A program made the position numbers and the translations under genes. The notes under the pieces are model-generated. The model was not told the origin of the DNA, did no database searches, and was given only the letters and a program-made list of their open reading frames with translations. A DNA stretch of 64,000 nucleotides from Novosphingobium sp. PhB57 (GTDB taxonomy: Bacteria; Pseudomonadota; Alphaproteobacteria; Sphingomonadales; Sphingomonadaceae): NCBI RefSeq assembly GCF_004342985.1, contig NZ_SMBO01000001.1, forward strand, positions 1,178,001 to 1,242,000, read 5' to 3'. This document shows, piece by piece, positions 26,847 through 35,120 of this stretch. The stretch's first letter is position 1. Each line of letters opens with the position of its first letter.

Positions 26847-28100
26847 GTGACCGACGCCTATATCATCGACGCCGTCCGCACCCCGCGCAGCATCGGCAAG
26901 ATGGGCAAGGGCGCGCTGTCCGCCATGCACCCGGAACACTTGTCCGCCACCGTGCTCGCTGCGCTGAAGGACCGCAACGGCATCGACACGGCCGATGTGG
27001 ACGACGTGATCTGGGGCGTTTCGGCAGCCATCGGCCTTCAGGGCGGCGACATCGGCCGCATGGCCGCGCTCGATGCCGGCTACGACATCCGGGCTGGCGG
27101 CGTCACGCTCAACCGCTTCTGCGGCTCCAGCCTCACCGCGACCAGCCTCGCCTCCGCAATGATCATGTCGGGCATGTCGGATCTCATGGTGGCCGGCGGG
27201 ATGGACATGCTCTCCTACGCCAATGCCCACGGCATGAAGTTGCGCGAGGCCGGGCTGGGCAGCGCGGGCATGGGCGCCGGCAATCCGCGGCTTCAGGCCA
27301 GGCATCCGCAGACGAACCAGGGCGTCGCCGCCGATGCGATCGCGGCGATGGAAGGCATCGGCCGCGCGGAACTGGAAGCGCTCGGTGTCGAGAGCCAGCG
27401 CCGCGCCGCGCAGGCCATCGCAGAGGGCCGGTTCGACAAGTCCACCATCGTGGTCCGCGACGATCAGGGCAATGTCATCCTGGACCATGAGGAATACCCG
27501 CGCCCGGACACCACGGCCGAAAGCCTCGCCCAGCTCAAGCCCGCCTTCGAGATGTTCTTCGACATGCCTTCCGTGCCGGGCGGCAAGACTTATGTGGAAC
27601 TGATCAGGCAGGTCTATCCCGATCTCGACGTCAAGCCGATCCACCATGTGGGCATATCGTCCGGCGTCGTGGACGGCGCCTCGGCGATCCTGCTGGCGTC
27701 AAAGGACTATGCCGAGAAGCACGGCCTCAAGCCGCGTGCGCGCATCGTCGCCATGGCCGAGACGGGAGACTGCCCTACCCTCATGCTCAACGGCCCCGTG
27801 CCGGCGGCCAACAAGGTGCTGGCAAAAGCCGGGCTGACCAAGGACCAGATCGATGTCTGGGAAGTGAACGAAGCCTTCGCCGTGGTGGTCGAGAAATTCA
27901 TTCGCGACCTTGACCTGGACCGCGCGAAGGTCAATCCGAATGGAGGTTCGATCGCGCTGGGCCATCCCATCGCCGGGACCGGGGCGATCCTTATCGGCAC
28001 GGCGCTCGACGAACTGGAGCGCACCGGGGGCCGCTATGGCCTCATCACCATGTGCGCTGCGGGCGGCATGGCGCCGGCGATCGTCATAGAGCGCGTCTGA
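26847..28100 (+). CDS. Acetyl-CoA acyltransferase (thiolase)
   Basis: 417 aa from GTG 26847. The start is chosen for the GAGGAGAG site ten bases upstream and for the canonical thiolase N-terminus TDAYIIDAVRTPRSIGK. The nucleophile is Cys92 in NRFCGSSL. The second active-site segments GGSIALGHPIAGTGA (His) and TMCAAGGMAPA (Cys) are intact. It cleaves 3-ketoacyl-CoA or condenses acetyl-CoA; long thiolases of this kind in catabolic regions usually act in beta-oxidation. The MarR gene starts 26 bp downstream and is probably co-transcribed. Confidence 0.93.
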   Translation: MTDAYIIDAVRTPRSIGKMGKGALSAMHPEHLSATVLAALKDRNGIDTADVDDVIWGVSAAIGLQGGDIGRMAALDAGYDIRAGGVTLNRFCGSSLTATSLASAMIMSGMSDLMVAGGMDMLSYANAHGMKLREAGLGSAGMGAGNPRLQARHPQTNQGVAADAIAAMEGIGRAELEALGVESQRRAAQAIAEGRFDKSTIVVRDDQGNVILDHEEYPRPDTTAESLAQLKPAFEMFFDMPSVPGGKTYVELIRQVYPDLDVKPIHHVGISSGVVDGASAILLASKDYAEKHGLKPRARIVAMAETGDCPTLMLNGPVPAANKVLAKAGLTKDQIDVWEVNEAFAVVVEKFIRDLDLDRAKVNPNGGSIALGHPIAGTGAILIGTALDELERTGGRYGLITMCAAGGMAPAIVIERV

Positions 28101-28126
28101 ACGCCGGAACGAAGCAGGAGTATTGA

Positions 28127-28615
28127 GTGGCAACCGACGCGGAAGAAAAGCTGACCGGCAGACTGGGCGAGGCTTTCAACGACCCCGACATCAGTCCCCG
28201 TCGCCAGGTCGGCCTGCGCATGACGGTGATTTCCCGGCTTCAGCGCAGCAATTTCGACCGCAAGGTGGCCGTTCTCAACGTGACCCGCTCGCAATGGGCG
28301 ATGATCGCGGTGGTTTCGCGCCATCCCGGATCGACCCAGCGCATCATCGCGGAATACCTGGAAATGTCGGAAGCCTCCGCCGGACGGCTGATCGACCGGC
28401 TCTGCGCCGAAGGCCTGCTGGAGCGCCGCGACCGCGCCGACGATCGCCGGGCACGCGCGGTCTACCTGACCGACGAGGCAAAGCCCCTGCTCGACCAGCT
28501 GGGAGAGATCGCCAATGAGCGCGAGGAACGCATGTTCCAGGGCTTTTCGGAAAGCGAGATCGAGCAGCTGCGCAGCTACATGAACCGCATCTACGACAAT
28601 ATCAGCCGCGACTGA
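28127..28615 (+). CDS. MarR-family transcriptional regulator
   Basis: 162 aa, GTG start at 28127 with AGGAG eight bases before. A winged helix-turn-helix spans about residues 45-110: LNVTRSQWAMIAVVSRHPG, IIAEYLEMSEASAGRLIDRL and the wing RRDRADDRRARAVYLT. MarR proteins are usually dimeric repressors released by small aromatic or fatty ligands. Position after the thiolase suggests autoregulation of the thiolase-marR unit and perhaps control of neighbouring CoA genes. A bidirectional terminator closes the unit. Confidence 0.92.
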   Translation: MATDAEEKLTGRLGEAFNDPDISPRRQVGLRMTVISRLQRSNFDRKVAVLNVTRSQWAMIAVVSRHPGSTQRIIAEYLEMSEASAGRLIDRLCAEGLLERRDRADDRRARAVYLTDEAKPLLDQLGEIANEREERMFQGFSESEIEQLRSYMNRIYDNISRD

Positions 28616-28657
28616 GCGGCCATTTCGTCAGGCCGGACCGATCAATACGGCAGGTAC

Positions 28658-28692
28658 AAAAAAAGGGCGGCTCGCAGGAGCCGCCCTTTTTT
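28658..28692. terminator. Bidirectional intrinsic terminator
   Basis: A-run (28658-28664), GGGCGGCTC (28665-28673), loop GCAG, GAGCCGCCC (28678-28686), T-run (28687-28692). The nine-pair perfect stem with A- and T-runs on opposite sides serves both converging genes, marR and the small exported protein. Confidence 0.95.
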
Positions 28693-28711
28693 CTTGGCTA
28701 TTGCGCCCGGC

Positions 28712-29029
28712 TTACTTGGCCGCGGCAATGTCCTTCTTCGACAGCGAGGTGGTCAGCTTGCCGTCGACGGCCGTCAGGCTGGCGGCAGGGACCGTGACGA
28801 GGCGGCCGTTCAGGATGACCTGCGGATTGCCGTCTGCGGCAACGCGGTAGATCGGCGCGAGACGGTAGCCATTGGCACCATAGAGCATCTTGCCGGCAGT
28901 CAGGTCGAGCGGCGCGGCGGCCTCTTCGGTGACGGCACGAACCGACTGGGTGGTTTCGGCGAAAGCGGCCGGAACGATGCCGAAGGTGGCGACAGCGGCA
29001 GCAGCGGCAAGGGCAACGAACTTGTTCAT
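28712..29029 (-). CDS. Small exported protein of unknown function (105 aa)
   Basis: The start ATG 29029 yields a clear signal peptide (KFVALAAAAAVATFGIVPAAFA, cleavage after about residue 23; shown without its Met). The mature part of about 80 residues contains LYGANGYRLAPIYRV, DGNPQVILNGRLVTVPAAS and a Lys-rich C-terminus. It has no Cys. The YGANGYRLAPIYRV pattern recalls a PRC-barrel-like strand set, but I cannot assign it. Its promoter (TTGACT-N17-TAACCT, minus strand) overlaps a perfect palindrome, so expression is probably under specific control. Confidence 0.75.
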   Translation of the reverse strand: MNKFVALAAAAAVATFGIVPAAFAETTQSVRAVTEEAAAPLDLTAGKMLYGANGYRLAPIYRVAADGNPQVILNGRLVTVPAASLTAVDGKLTTSLSKKDIAAAK

Positions 29030-29079
29030 CTCAGGCATCTCCAAAAAATCGAGGTTGGTGTCGAGGTTCTCTCAACTTA

Positions 29080-29115
29080 CTAACCTAGGTTAGGAGTTGT
29101 TGAACAGATAGTCAA
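29080..29115 (-). promoter_or_regulatory. Promoter with operator palindrome over its -10 box
   Basis: On the minus strand TTGACT (29115-29110), a 17-bp spacer and TAACCT (29092-29087) form a promoter for the small exported protein. The -10 box lies inside the perfect 14-bp palindrome CTAACCTAGGTTAG (29080-29093). A nearly identical arrangement precedes the iclR-type gene at 36184-36220. The rest of 29030-29403 holds no gene I can support; a CoA transferase start lies at 29404. Confidence 0.6.
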
Positions 29116-29403
29116 TTGCATTTTCAGCACCGATCAAAACTTTTTTGCAACTGCACACGGCGATCCATCCGCCAGCCGGATCATGTTGCAATGCAGCGCA
29201 GGAAGGCATCGCACAGGCGGAGGGCGCAGCAATTGGCAGGCTTGATCGTGGGCACGATGAGGCGCGGGTTGCCAGCCCCCACCTTTGCGCTCAAATCGAA
29301 TGAAGCCTCGGCGGAGGCGGAAATCCGGGCCTCTCGGGCACTCTTCGCCGAAGATTTCATAGCGATAACAGAATTTTCAGCGATGAGCGGGGACAGGCAG
29401 ACG

Positions 29404-30633
29404 ATGGCAACTAAGGTGATGCAGGGGGTGCGCGTCCTCGAAGTGGCGCAGTTCACATTCACACCGGCCGCCGGAGCGATCCTGGCCGACTGGGGCGCGG
29501 ACGTCATCAAGATCGAGCATCCCGTGCGCGGCGATACCCAGCGCGGCTTCCTCAACATGGGCGGCGTCCAGCTCGATCCCTTGCGCCATACGCTGTTCGA
29601 GCATCCCAATCGCGGCAAGCGCAGCGTCGGCATCGACCTCTCGACCGCGGAAGGCCAGGAACTGCTCTACGAAATGGCGAAGCACTGCGACGTGTTTCTC
29701 ACCAACTACCTTCCGCAGGTGCGCCAGAAGAACCGCTTCGACGTCGAGCACATCCGCGCCGCCAATCCGAACATCATCTATGCGCGCGGCAGTGCCTGGG
29801 GCGACAAGGGACCCGAGCGCGAAAAAGGCGGCTTCGACGGCACCGCCTTCTGGTCGCGCAGCGGCATTGCCGATTGCATGACCCCGCCCGAACTGCCCGG
29901 TCCGCTCTCCCAGGGGATGCCCGCCTTCGGCGATTCGATCGGCGGCATGTTCATTGCCGGCGGCATCTCCGCCGCACTCTTCCACCGCGAGAAGACCGGC
30001 GAGGCCGCGGAACTCGACGTCTCGCTGATGAGCACCGCGGCCTGGGCCTCGGGCGCGAACATCGCGCAGGCCGTCGAGACCGGCGTGATCACCAAGAACG
30101 CGATGCCCAGCTCGGGCGGCGGTGCCAAGAATCCCTTCATGGGCAATTTCTGGACGTCCGACAATCGCACCATCAACTTGTGCATGGTCAGCCCGACCGG
30201 GCTCATTCGCGACACCTTCGAACATGTCGGCCGGCCCGAAGCCGCGGACGATCCGCGCTTCCAGGATGTGCTCAGCCTGATCGAGCACTCCAAGGCCGCC
30301 AGCGACATCCTGGTCGCCGCTTTCGCCGAGAAGCCCTTCGCCTATTGGCGCGAGCATCTGAAGACGCTGAAGGGCCAGTGGGCGCCGATCCTCAACTTGC
30401 TCGAACTGGCCAGCGACGAGCAGGCGCTCGCCAACGACATGCTGATCGAGGTCGAGGGCGCCGATGGCGGAGAGCCGCTGAAACTGGTGCGCGGCCCCGT
30501 CCAGTTCAATGGCGAGGCGCTGGAAACCACGCGCTCGCCCCAGGCCTCGGAACATACCGAAATCGTGCTCATGGAGATGGGTGTGGACTGGGACCGGATC
30601 GAGGATCTCAAGTCCAAGGGCGCGATCGCCTGA
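29404..30633 (+). CDS. CaiB/BaiF-family (class III) CoA transferase
   Basis: 409 aa from ATG 29404. The frame is open for 96 codons upstream, but the CoA-transferase fold begins here with GVRVLEVAQFTFTPAAGAIL and DWGADVIKIEHP. The catalytic Asp is probably in GGFDGTAFWSRSG. The GDSIGGMFIAGGI segment and the C-terminal LKGQWAPILNL complete the family pattern. Class III enzymes move CoA between carboxylic acids without ATP. It is first of five tightly spaced genes (29.4-35.1 kb) with a ligase and a second CoA transferase. An alternative start at ATG 29383 is possible. Confidence 0.88.
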   Translation: MATKVMQGVRVLEVAQFTFTPAAGAILADWGADVIKIEHPVRGDTQRGFLNMGGVQLDPLRHTLFEHPNRGKRSVGIDLSTAEGQELLYEMAKHCDVFLTNYLPQVRQKNRFDVEHIRAANPNIIYARGSAWGDKGPEREKGGFDGTAFWSRSGIADCMTPPELPGPLSQGMPAFGDSIGGMFIAGGISAALFHREKTGEAAELDVSLMSTAAWASGANIAQAVETGVITKNAMPSSGGGAKNPFMGNFWTSDNRTINLCMVSPTGLIRDTFEHVGRPEAADDPRFQDVLSLIEHSKAASDILVAAFAEKPFAYWREHLKTLKGQWAPILNLLELASDEQALANDMLIEVEGADGGEPLKLVRGPVQFNGEALETTRSPQASEHTEIVLMEMGVDWDRIEDLKSKGAIA

Positions 30634-30671
30634 TCCCGCTCCCGACAATTCGACTGCAAGGAACCTAGAAG

Positions 30672-30962
30672 ATGAAGCCTGGAACCCGTCTCAAGAGCGC
30701 TGCCTGCGACACCGAAGTCATGGTGATCCGCGCTGCCGACGGCACGATCGAATGCGGCGGCGCACCGATGGACGAAGCCAAGCCCGCCGATGCCGCCCCG
30801 CTGGCGGCCGACTTCTCGGCCGGCACGCTCATGGGGAAACGCTACGTCGATGCGGACGGCAAGTACGAACTGCTTTGCGTGAAGCCCGGAAAGGGTTCGC
30901 TCTCGGTCGACGGCGTGGCGCTGGTGGTCAAGGACGCCAAGCCGCTTCCCGCCTCCGACTGA
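30672..30962 (+). CDS. Small conserved-looking protein, desulforedoxin-like N-terminus
   Basis: 96 aa, beginning 38 bp after the CoA transferase and ending 42 bp before the ligase (AAGGA upstream). The N-terminal half, RLKSAACDTEVMVIRA then ECGGAPM, resembles the metal-binding CxxC...CC-G-P-M layout of desulforedoxin-type domains, but only one Cys of each pair remains. The third Cys (LLCVKPGKG) is in the C-terminal half. Rubredoxin-like iron binding is therefore doubtful. Operon position suggests an accessory role to CoA ligase or transferase. I cannot name the family. Confidence 0.8.
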   Translation: MKPGTRLKSAACDTEVMVIRAADGTIECGGAPMDEAKPADAAPLAADFSAGTLMGKRYVDADGKYELLCVKPGKGSLSVDGVALVVKDAKPLPASD

Positions 30963-31004
30963 TCCCGGCATTCTCCCGCAAGCGCTGCAAGGCCCCGCTC
31001 ACCG

Positions 31005-32504
31005 ATGAACATCGCCCTCCTCCTCGAAATGGCGGCAGAAGCCGCGCCCGACCGCGTCGGCCTCGTCTGCGAGGGCAAGCGGTGGACTTACGGCGACCTG
31101 CTGGCCGCAGCACGGGGCGCCTTCGAACTGATCCGGCAAAGCGATGCTCAATATGTCGCGCTGCTCGATGAAAGCAGCGAGGCGGCGGTGATCGCCGTGT
31201 TCGGCGCCGCGCTGGCGGGCGTGCCCTATTGCCCGCTCAACTACCGCCTGCCCGATGCCGATCTCGCCGCCCTGCTCGGCCGCATAGCCCCGGCGCTGGT
31301 GATCGGCGACGAGGAGCGCATCACCCGCCTTGCCGGGGACCAGGGCCATACGGTGCTTTCCAGAGAAGAGTTCTCACTGAAGGCTCAGGAAACCGTCCCA
31401 GCCGAGGATGCGCGCGAATACGATCCCGGCGAAGGGGTGGCGATCCAGCTCTTCACCAGCGGCACCACCGCGGCGCCGAAAGCGGCGATCCTGCGCCATT
31501 CCAACCTGCTGGGGTACATCTTCGGCACCGTGGAATTCGGCACCGCCGATGAGGGCGATGCCGCGCTCGTGGTCGTGCCGCCTTATCACATCGCGGGGAT
31601 TTCCGCCCTGCTCTCCTCGATCTATTCACTGCGCCGGATCGTCATGCTTCCCGCCTTCTCGCCCGAAGGCTGGCTCTCGCTTGTCGCGGACGAACAGGTG
31701 TCTAACGCCTTCGTCGTCCCGACCATGCTCGCGCGCATCATCGAAGCGATGGAGCGGGCCGGCGCAGCAGGCATATCCAGTCTCCGCGCGATCGCTTATG
31801 GTGGCGGCAAGATGCCACTCGAAGTGATCCGCAAGGCCCTGGAGCTGTTCCCCGAAGCGGGCTTCACCAATGCCTACGGCCTCACCGAAACCAGCTCCAC
31901 CGTCGCCCTGCTCGGCCCGGACGATCACCGCGAGGCGCTCGCCTCCCAGGACCCCGCGATCCGCGCGCGGCTGACCTCGCTCGGCAAGCCGATCCCCACG
32001 GTGGAGATCGAGATTCGCGGCGAAGACGGCGAGACCCTCGGCCCCGGCCAGCCCGGCGAAATCTATGTCCGCGGCGAACAGGTCTCGGGAGAATACAAGG
32101 AAAAGAGCGCGCTCGACGCGCAAGGCTGGTTCCCCACCCGCGATGCCGGCTACATGGACGAACACGGCTACCTCTTCCTGTCCGGCCGCGCCGACGACGT
32201 GATCGTGCGCGGCGGCGAGAACATGTCCCCCGGCGAGATCGAGGACGTGCTGCTGACCCATCCTGCCGTGGCCGATGCCTGCGCCTGCGCGATCCCCTCG
32301 GTGGAATGGGGCGAAGCCGTGGGCGTCGCCATCGTGCTGCGTGACGGACACGAAATGCCTGCCGAGCCGGACCTCAAGGATCTTGTCCGCGCACGGCTGC
32401 GCTCCTCGCGCGTGCCCGAAAAAATCGTGTTCTTGTCGGAGCTTCCATACAACGAAATGGGCAAGCTCCTGCGCCGCAAGGTCAAGGATGTCCTTGCCGG
32501 CTGA
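31005..32504 (+). CDS. Acyl-CoA synthetase (AMP-forming ligase)
   Basis: 499 aa. ANL-superfamily motifs are complete: the phosphate loop LFTSGTTAAPKAA (about residue 150), YGLTETSS (about 290), DAGYMDEHGYLFLSGRADD (about 380-398) and the catalytic C-terminal Lys in NEMGKLLRRKV. It forms an acyl-adenylate from a carboxylic acid and ATP, then the CoA thioester. The substrate is not readable from sequence; neighbours suggest a medium-chain, alicyclic or aryl acid. Its last 17 bases overlap the next gene, so the two are translationally coupled. Confidence 0.93.
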   Translation: MNIALLLEMAAEAAPDRVGLVCEGKRWTYGDLLAAARGAFELIRQSDAQYVALLDESSEAAVIAVFGAALAGVPYCPLNYRLPDADLAALLGRIAPALVIGDEERITRLAGDQGHTVLSREEFSLKAQETVPAEDAREYDPGEGVAIQLFTSGTTAAPKAAILRHSNLLGYIFGTVEFGTADEGDAALVVVPPYHIAGISALLSSIYSLRRIVMLPAFSPEGWLSLVADEQVSNAFVVPTMLARIIEAMERAGAAGISSLRAIAYGGGKMPLEVIRKALELFPEAGFTNAYGLTETSSTVALLGPDDHREALASQDPAIRARLTSLGKPIPTVEIEIRGEDGETLGPGQPGEIYVRGEQVSGEYKEKSALDAQGWFPTRDAGYMDEHGYLFLSGRADDVIVRGGENMSPGEIEDVLLTHPAVADACACAIPSVEWGEAVGVAIVLRDGHEMPAEPDLKDLVRARLRSSRVPEKIVFLSELPYNEMGKLLRRKVKDVLAG

Positions 32505-33693
32505 CGCAGAGGCCAAGGTGCCCGCAATCCCGCTGGCGCGCTGGGCCGACCGGCAACTGGCGGCGCTCGCGCGCGACCATGGCCTGCCCCGCCTCCACGG
32601 CGCCGCCCTGCTTGGCGAACGCGGCGCTCATGGCGGCTACCGCGTCGGCGGCCGCATTTCCGCCGGGCTTGGTGGCAGCCGTCTCCTGCCGACCCGCGAC
32701 GGCCGCTGGTTCGCGCTCACCCTGATCCGCGATGTCGACCGCGAACTCCTGCCCGCCCTGTTCCAGGACGAGGCGTTGGCGGTCTTCGATCATGCCGCCA
32801 TCGCCGCAGCCGCCCTCCGGCATGACTGCGCCGATCTGCTGGAGCGCGGGCGCATGCTGGGATTGCCCGTGGCGAGCGCCGACGAGGAACCGGTATCCGC
32901 TCCGGTCGAAATCCTGGAACGCGGAGACAAGCGCAGGCGCGCCGCTGGACATCGTCCGCTGGTGGTGGATCTCTCGGCCATCTGGGCCGGCCCGCTGGCG
33001 GGTCACTTGCTATGGCAAGCCGGCATGGAAGTCGTAAAAGTGGAAAGCCTTACGCGTCCGGACCTGATCCGACGCGACGATCCCGCCACCTTTGACCGCA
33101 TCAACCAGGGCAAGGCGAGCCTGCTCGTCGATTTCGCCAGCGCCGAACAGAAAGCGCGTCTGATCGGCCTTATTCGCAGCGCCGACGTGGTCATCGAAAG
33201 CTCGCGCCCCCGGGCGCTGCGCCATCTGTGCATCGATGCCGACGCGCTTGTGCGCGAGGTTCCGGGGCTGGTCTGGCTGACCGTGACCGGCCACGGCGCG
33301 CGCGGGGAGCCGGCCAACTGGGTCGGGATCGGCAACGATTGCGGCGTGGCCGGGGGCTTGTCCCGCGCCCTTGCCGAAGTCACCGGCGAAATCGGATATG
33401 TGGGCGATGCCATCGCCGATCCGCTGACCGGCATCGTCGGCGCGCGCGAAGTGCTTCGTGCGTTGCAGCAAGGGGGTGCCAAGCGGATCGGCCTGTCGAT
33501 GAGCGCGATCGTCGCCATGGCGCTGGCCGAGGAACGCGCCTTCGACCGCGCCGCGCTCGACTGTGAACTTCGCAGCTGGGGCCAGGCAGTCGGCCATCCC
33601 TTTCCCGCTCTTGCCCCGCGGGTTCCGAGCGCGCCCGTCCGTCCGCTCGGCGCCGATACCGAACGTTACCTTGCCGCGGCGCTCGCATGCTGA
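32488..33693 (+). CDS. CoA-transferase-like protein with apparently permuted halves
   Basis: 401 aa from ATG 32488, inside the ligase 3' end. Residues about 15-150 resemble the large-domain/C-terminal part of CaiB/BaiF enzymes (LLPTRDGRWFALTL, ADLLERGRMLGLPVA). Only then, near residue 152, does the usual CaiB N-terminal motif appear: VVDLSAIWAGPLAGHLLWQAG, EVVKVES (split here by one residue), and later GDAIADPLTGIVGA. The protein then ends early. It reads like the second half of one CaiB domain joined to the first half of another. The Asp in GIGNDCGVAGGLS may be catalytic. Activity is uncertain. Confidence 0.8.
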   Translation: MSLPADAEAKVPAIPLARWADRQLAALARDHGLPRLHGAALLGERGAHGGYRVGGRISAGLGGSRLLPTRDGRWFALTLIRDVDRELLPALFQDEALAVFDHAAIAAAALRHDCADLLERGRMLGLPVASADEEPVSAPVEILERGDKRRRAAGHRPLVVDLSAIWAGPLAGHLLWQAGMEVVKVESLTRPDLIRRDDPATFDRINQGKASLLVDFASAEQKARLIGLIRSADVVIESSRPRALRHLCIDADALVREVPGLVWLTVTGHGARGEPANWVGIGNDCGVAGGLSRALAEVTGEIGYVGDAIADPLTGIVGAREVLRALQQGGAKRIGLSMSAIVAMALAEERAFDRAALDCELRSWGQAVGHPFPALAPRVPSAPVRPLGADTERYLAAALAC

Positions 33694-35120
33694 TCCGCGA
33701 TGCCGAGATCCACGGCCAGGGCACGGCCGACTTGCGCCTGGAGGGGCGGCTCGTCACAGCCATCGGCACGCTCCAGCCCCGCGCGGGAGAGCCAGTCATC
33801 CTGGCTCGCGGTGGCGCCTTGCTGCCGGGCCTTCACGACCATCATCTCCACCTTGCCGCGCTGGCGGTGCGCGAGGCCTCGGTCTTTTGCGGGCCGCCGC
33901 AAGTGTCCGACCGCGACGCGTTGATCGGCGCGCTATCCCAGCCCGGCGAGGGTTGGCTGCGCGCCACAGGTTTCTGCGAAAGCATTCTGGGCGGCACGCT
34001 GCCCGATGCCCGCATGCTCGACACGATCGTCCCTTCGCGGCCGCTGCGCATGCAGCACAGGACGGGCCGAATGTGGTTCCTCAACAGCTTGGCGCTTGCC
34101 GAACTCCTCGACCGGGGCCCCGCCCCGCCCGGCCTGGAGCGCGAGAACGGGCACTTCACCGGCAGGCTGTTCGACGAGGACCGCTGGCTGCAGCAAACCC
34201 TGGGCAGCACACCACCGGACTTTGCCGCGACCAGCAGCCGTCTGGCGGCCTCGGGCATAACCGGCATCACCGATCTGTCACCGCGCAACGATCCGGCAAT
34301 GGCCCGCCATTTTGCTGCGCAGCGCGCGGGCGGCGCTTTGAAACAGTCGGTGGTTCTGGGCGGCGCCCTGTCGCTCGCGTCCGCGCAGCAGCAGGACGGC
34401 TGGCGCCTCGGCCCCGCCAAACTCCACTTGCACGAAAGCGCCTTGCCGGATTTCGAGCAGACGAGCGCCTGGATCACCCAGGCGCACGACCAGGGCCGCG
34501 GCGTGGCGGTCCACTGCGTCACCGAAGTGGAGCTGGTCTTCACGCTTGCCCTGCTGGAGGCCGCGGGAAGCCTGGACGGTGACCGGATCGAACATGCCTC
34601 GGTCGTTTCGCCCGAACTTGCGGCGCGCCTCGCCGACCTGAACCTCAAGGCCTGCGTGCAACCGCAGTTCGTCGCTGGACATGGCGACCGCTATCTTGCC
34701 GAAGTCGAAACCCGGCACCATCCCGACTTGTACCGTCTGCGCAGCCTGCAGGACGCCGGGATCTGCCTCGCCGGAGGAAGCGACGCGCCTTACGGCAGCA
34801 CGGACCCCTGGGCCGGCATGCGCGCTGCCGTCCAGCGCCGCACCGCCGCGGGCGTCCCGTTTACGCCGGAAGAGGCCCTGACGCCCGAGCAGGCGCTGGC
34901 ACTCTATCTTTCCGATCCGCTGGACCTCTCACGCCAGCGCCGCATCGCCGTGGGCGAACAAGCCGACTTGTGCCTGCTCGACCGAACCTGGCAGGAAGCG
35001 CGCGGCCGTCTGGACAGCGGGGATGTACGCATGACGATCGCGTCAGGTCGGGTCGTCCACCAGCGCATCGACCAGACCCCAGGCCAACGCCTCGCGAGCG
35101 CCGAGCCGGCGGCCGCTTAA
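33687..35120 (+). CDS. Amidohydrolase family protein (Amidohydro_3 type)
   Basis: 477 aa, starting 7 bases inside the previous gene. The metal site HDHHLH follows LLPGL at about residues 46-56. LHLHESALPDF, HCVTEVELVFTL, IEHASVV and GGSDAPYGSTDPW are the later metal and active-site segments. The end DLCLLDRT...VRMTIASGRVV is the typical small beta-sandwich return. The family hydrolyses amides or cyclic imides, including N-formyl and aryl-amide compounds; substrate unknown. Last gene of the five-gene CoA operon, and its 3' end overlaps the convergent enoyl-CoA hydratase gene by 78 bp. Confidence 0.88.
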   Translation: MLIRDAEIHGQGTADLRLEGRLVTAIGTLQPRAGEPVILARGGALLPGLHDHHLHLAALAVREASVFCGPPQVSDRDALIGALSQPGEGWLRATGFCESILGGTLPDARMLDTIVPSRPLRMQHRTGRMWFLNSLALAELLDRGPAPPGLERENGHFTGRLFDEDRWLQQTLGSTPPDFAATSSRLAASGITGITDLSPRNDPAMARHFAAQRAGGALKQSVVLGGALSLASAQQQDGWRLGPAKLHLHESALPDFEQTSAWITQAHDQGRGVAVHCVTEVELVFTLALLEAAGSLDGDRIEHASVVSPELAARLADLNLKACVQPQFVAGHGDRYLAEVETRHHPDLYRLRSLQDAGICLAGGSDAPYGSTDPWAGMRAAVQRRTAAGVPFTPEEALTPEQALALYLSDPLDLSRQRRIAVGEQADLCLLDRTWQEARGRLDSGDVRMTIASGRVVHQRIDQTPGQRLASAEPAAA

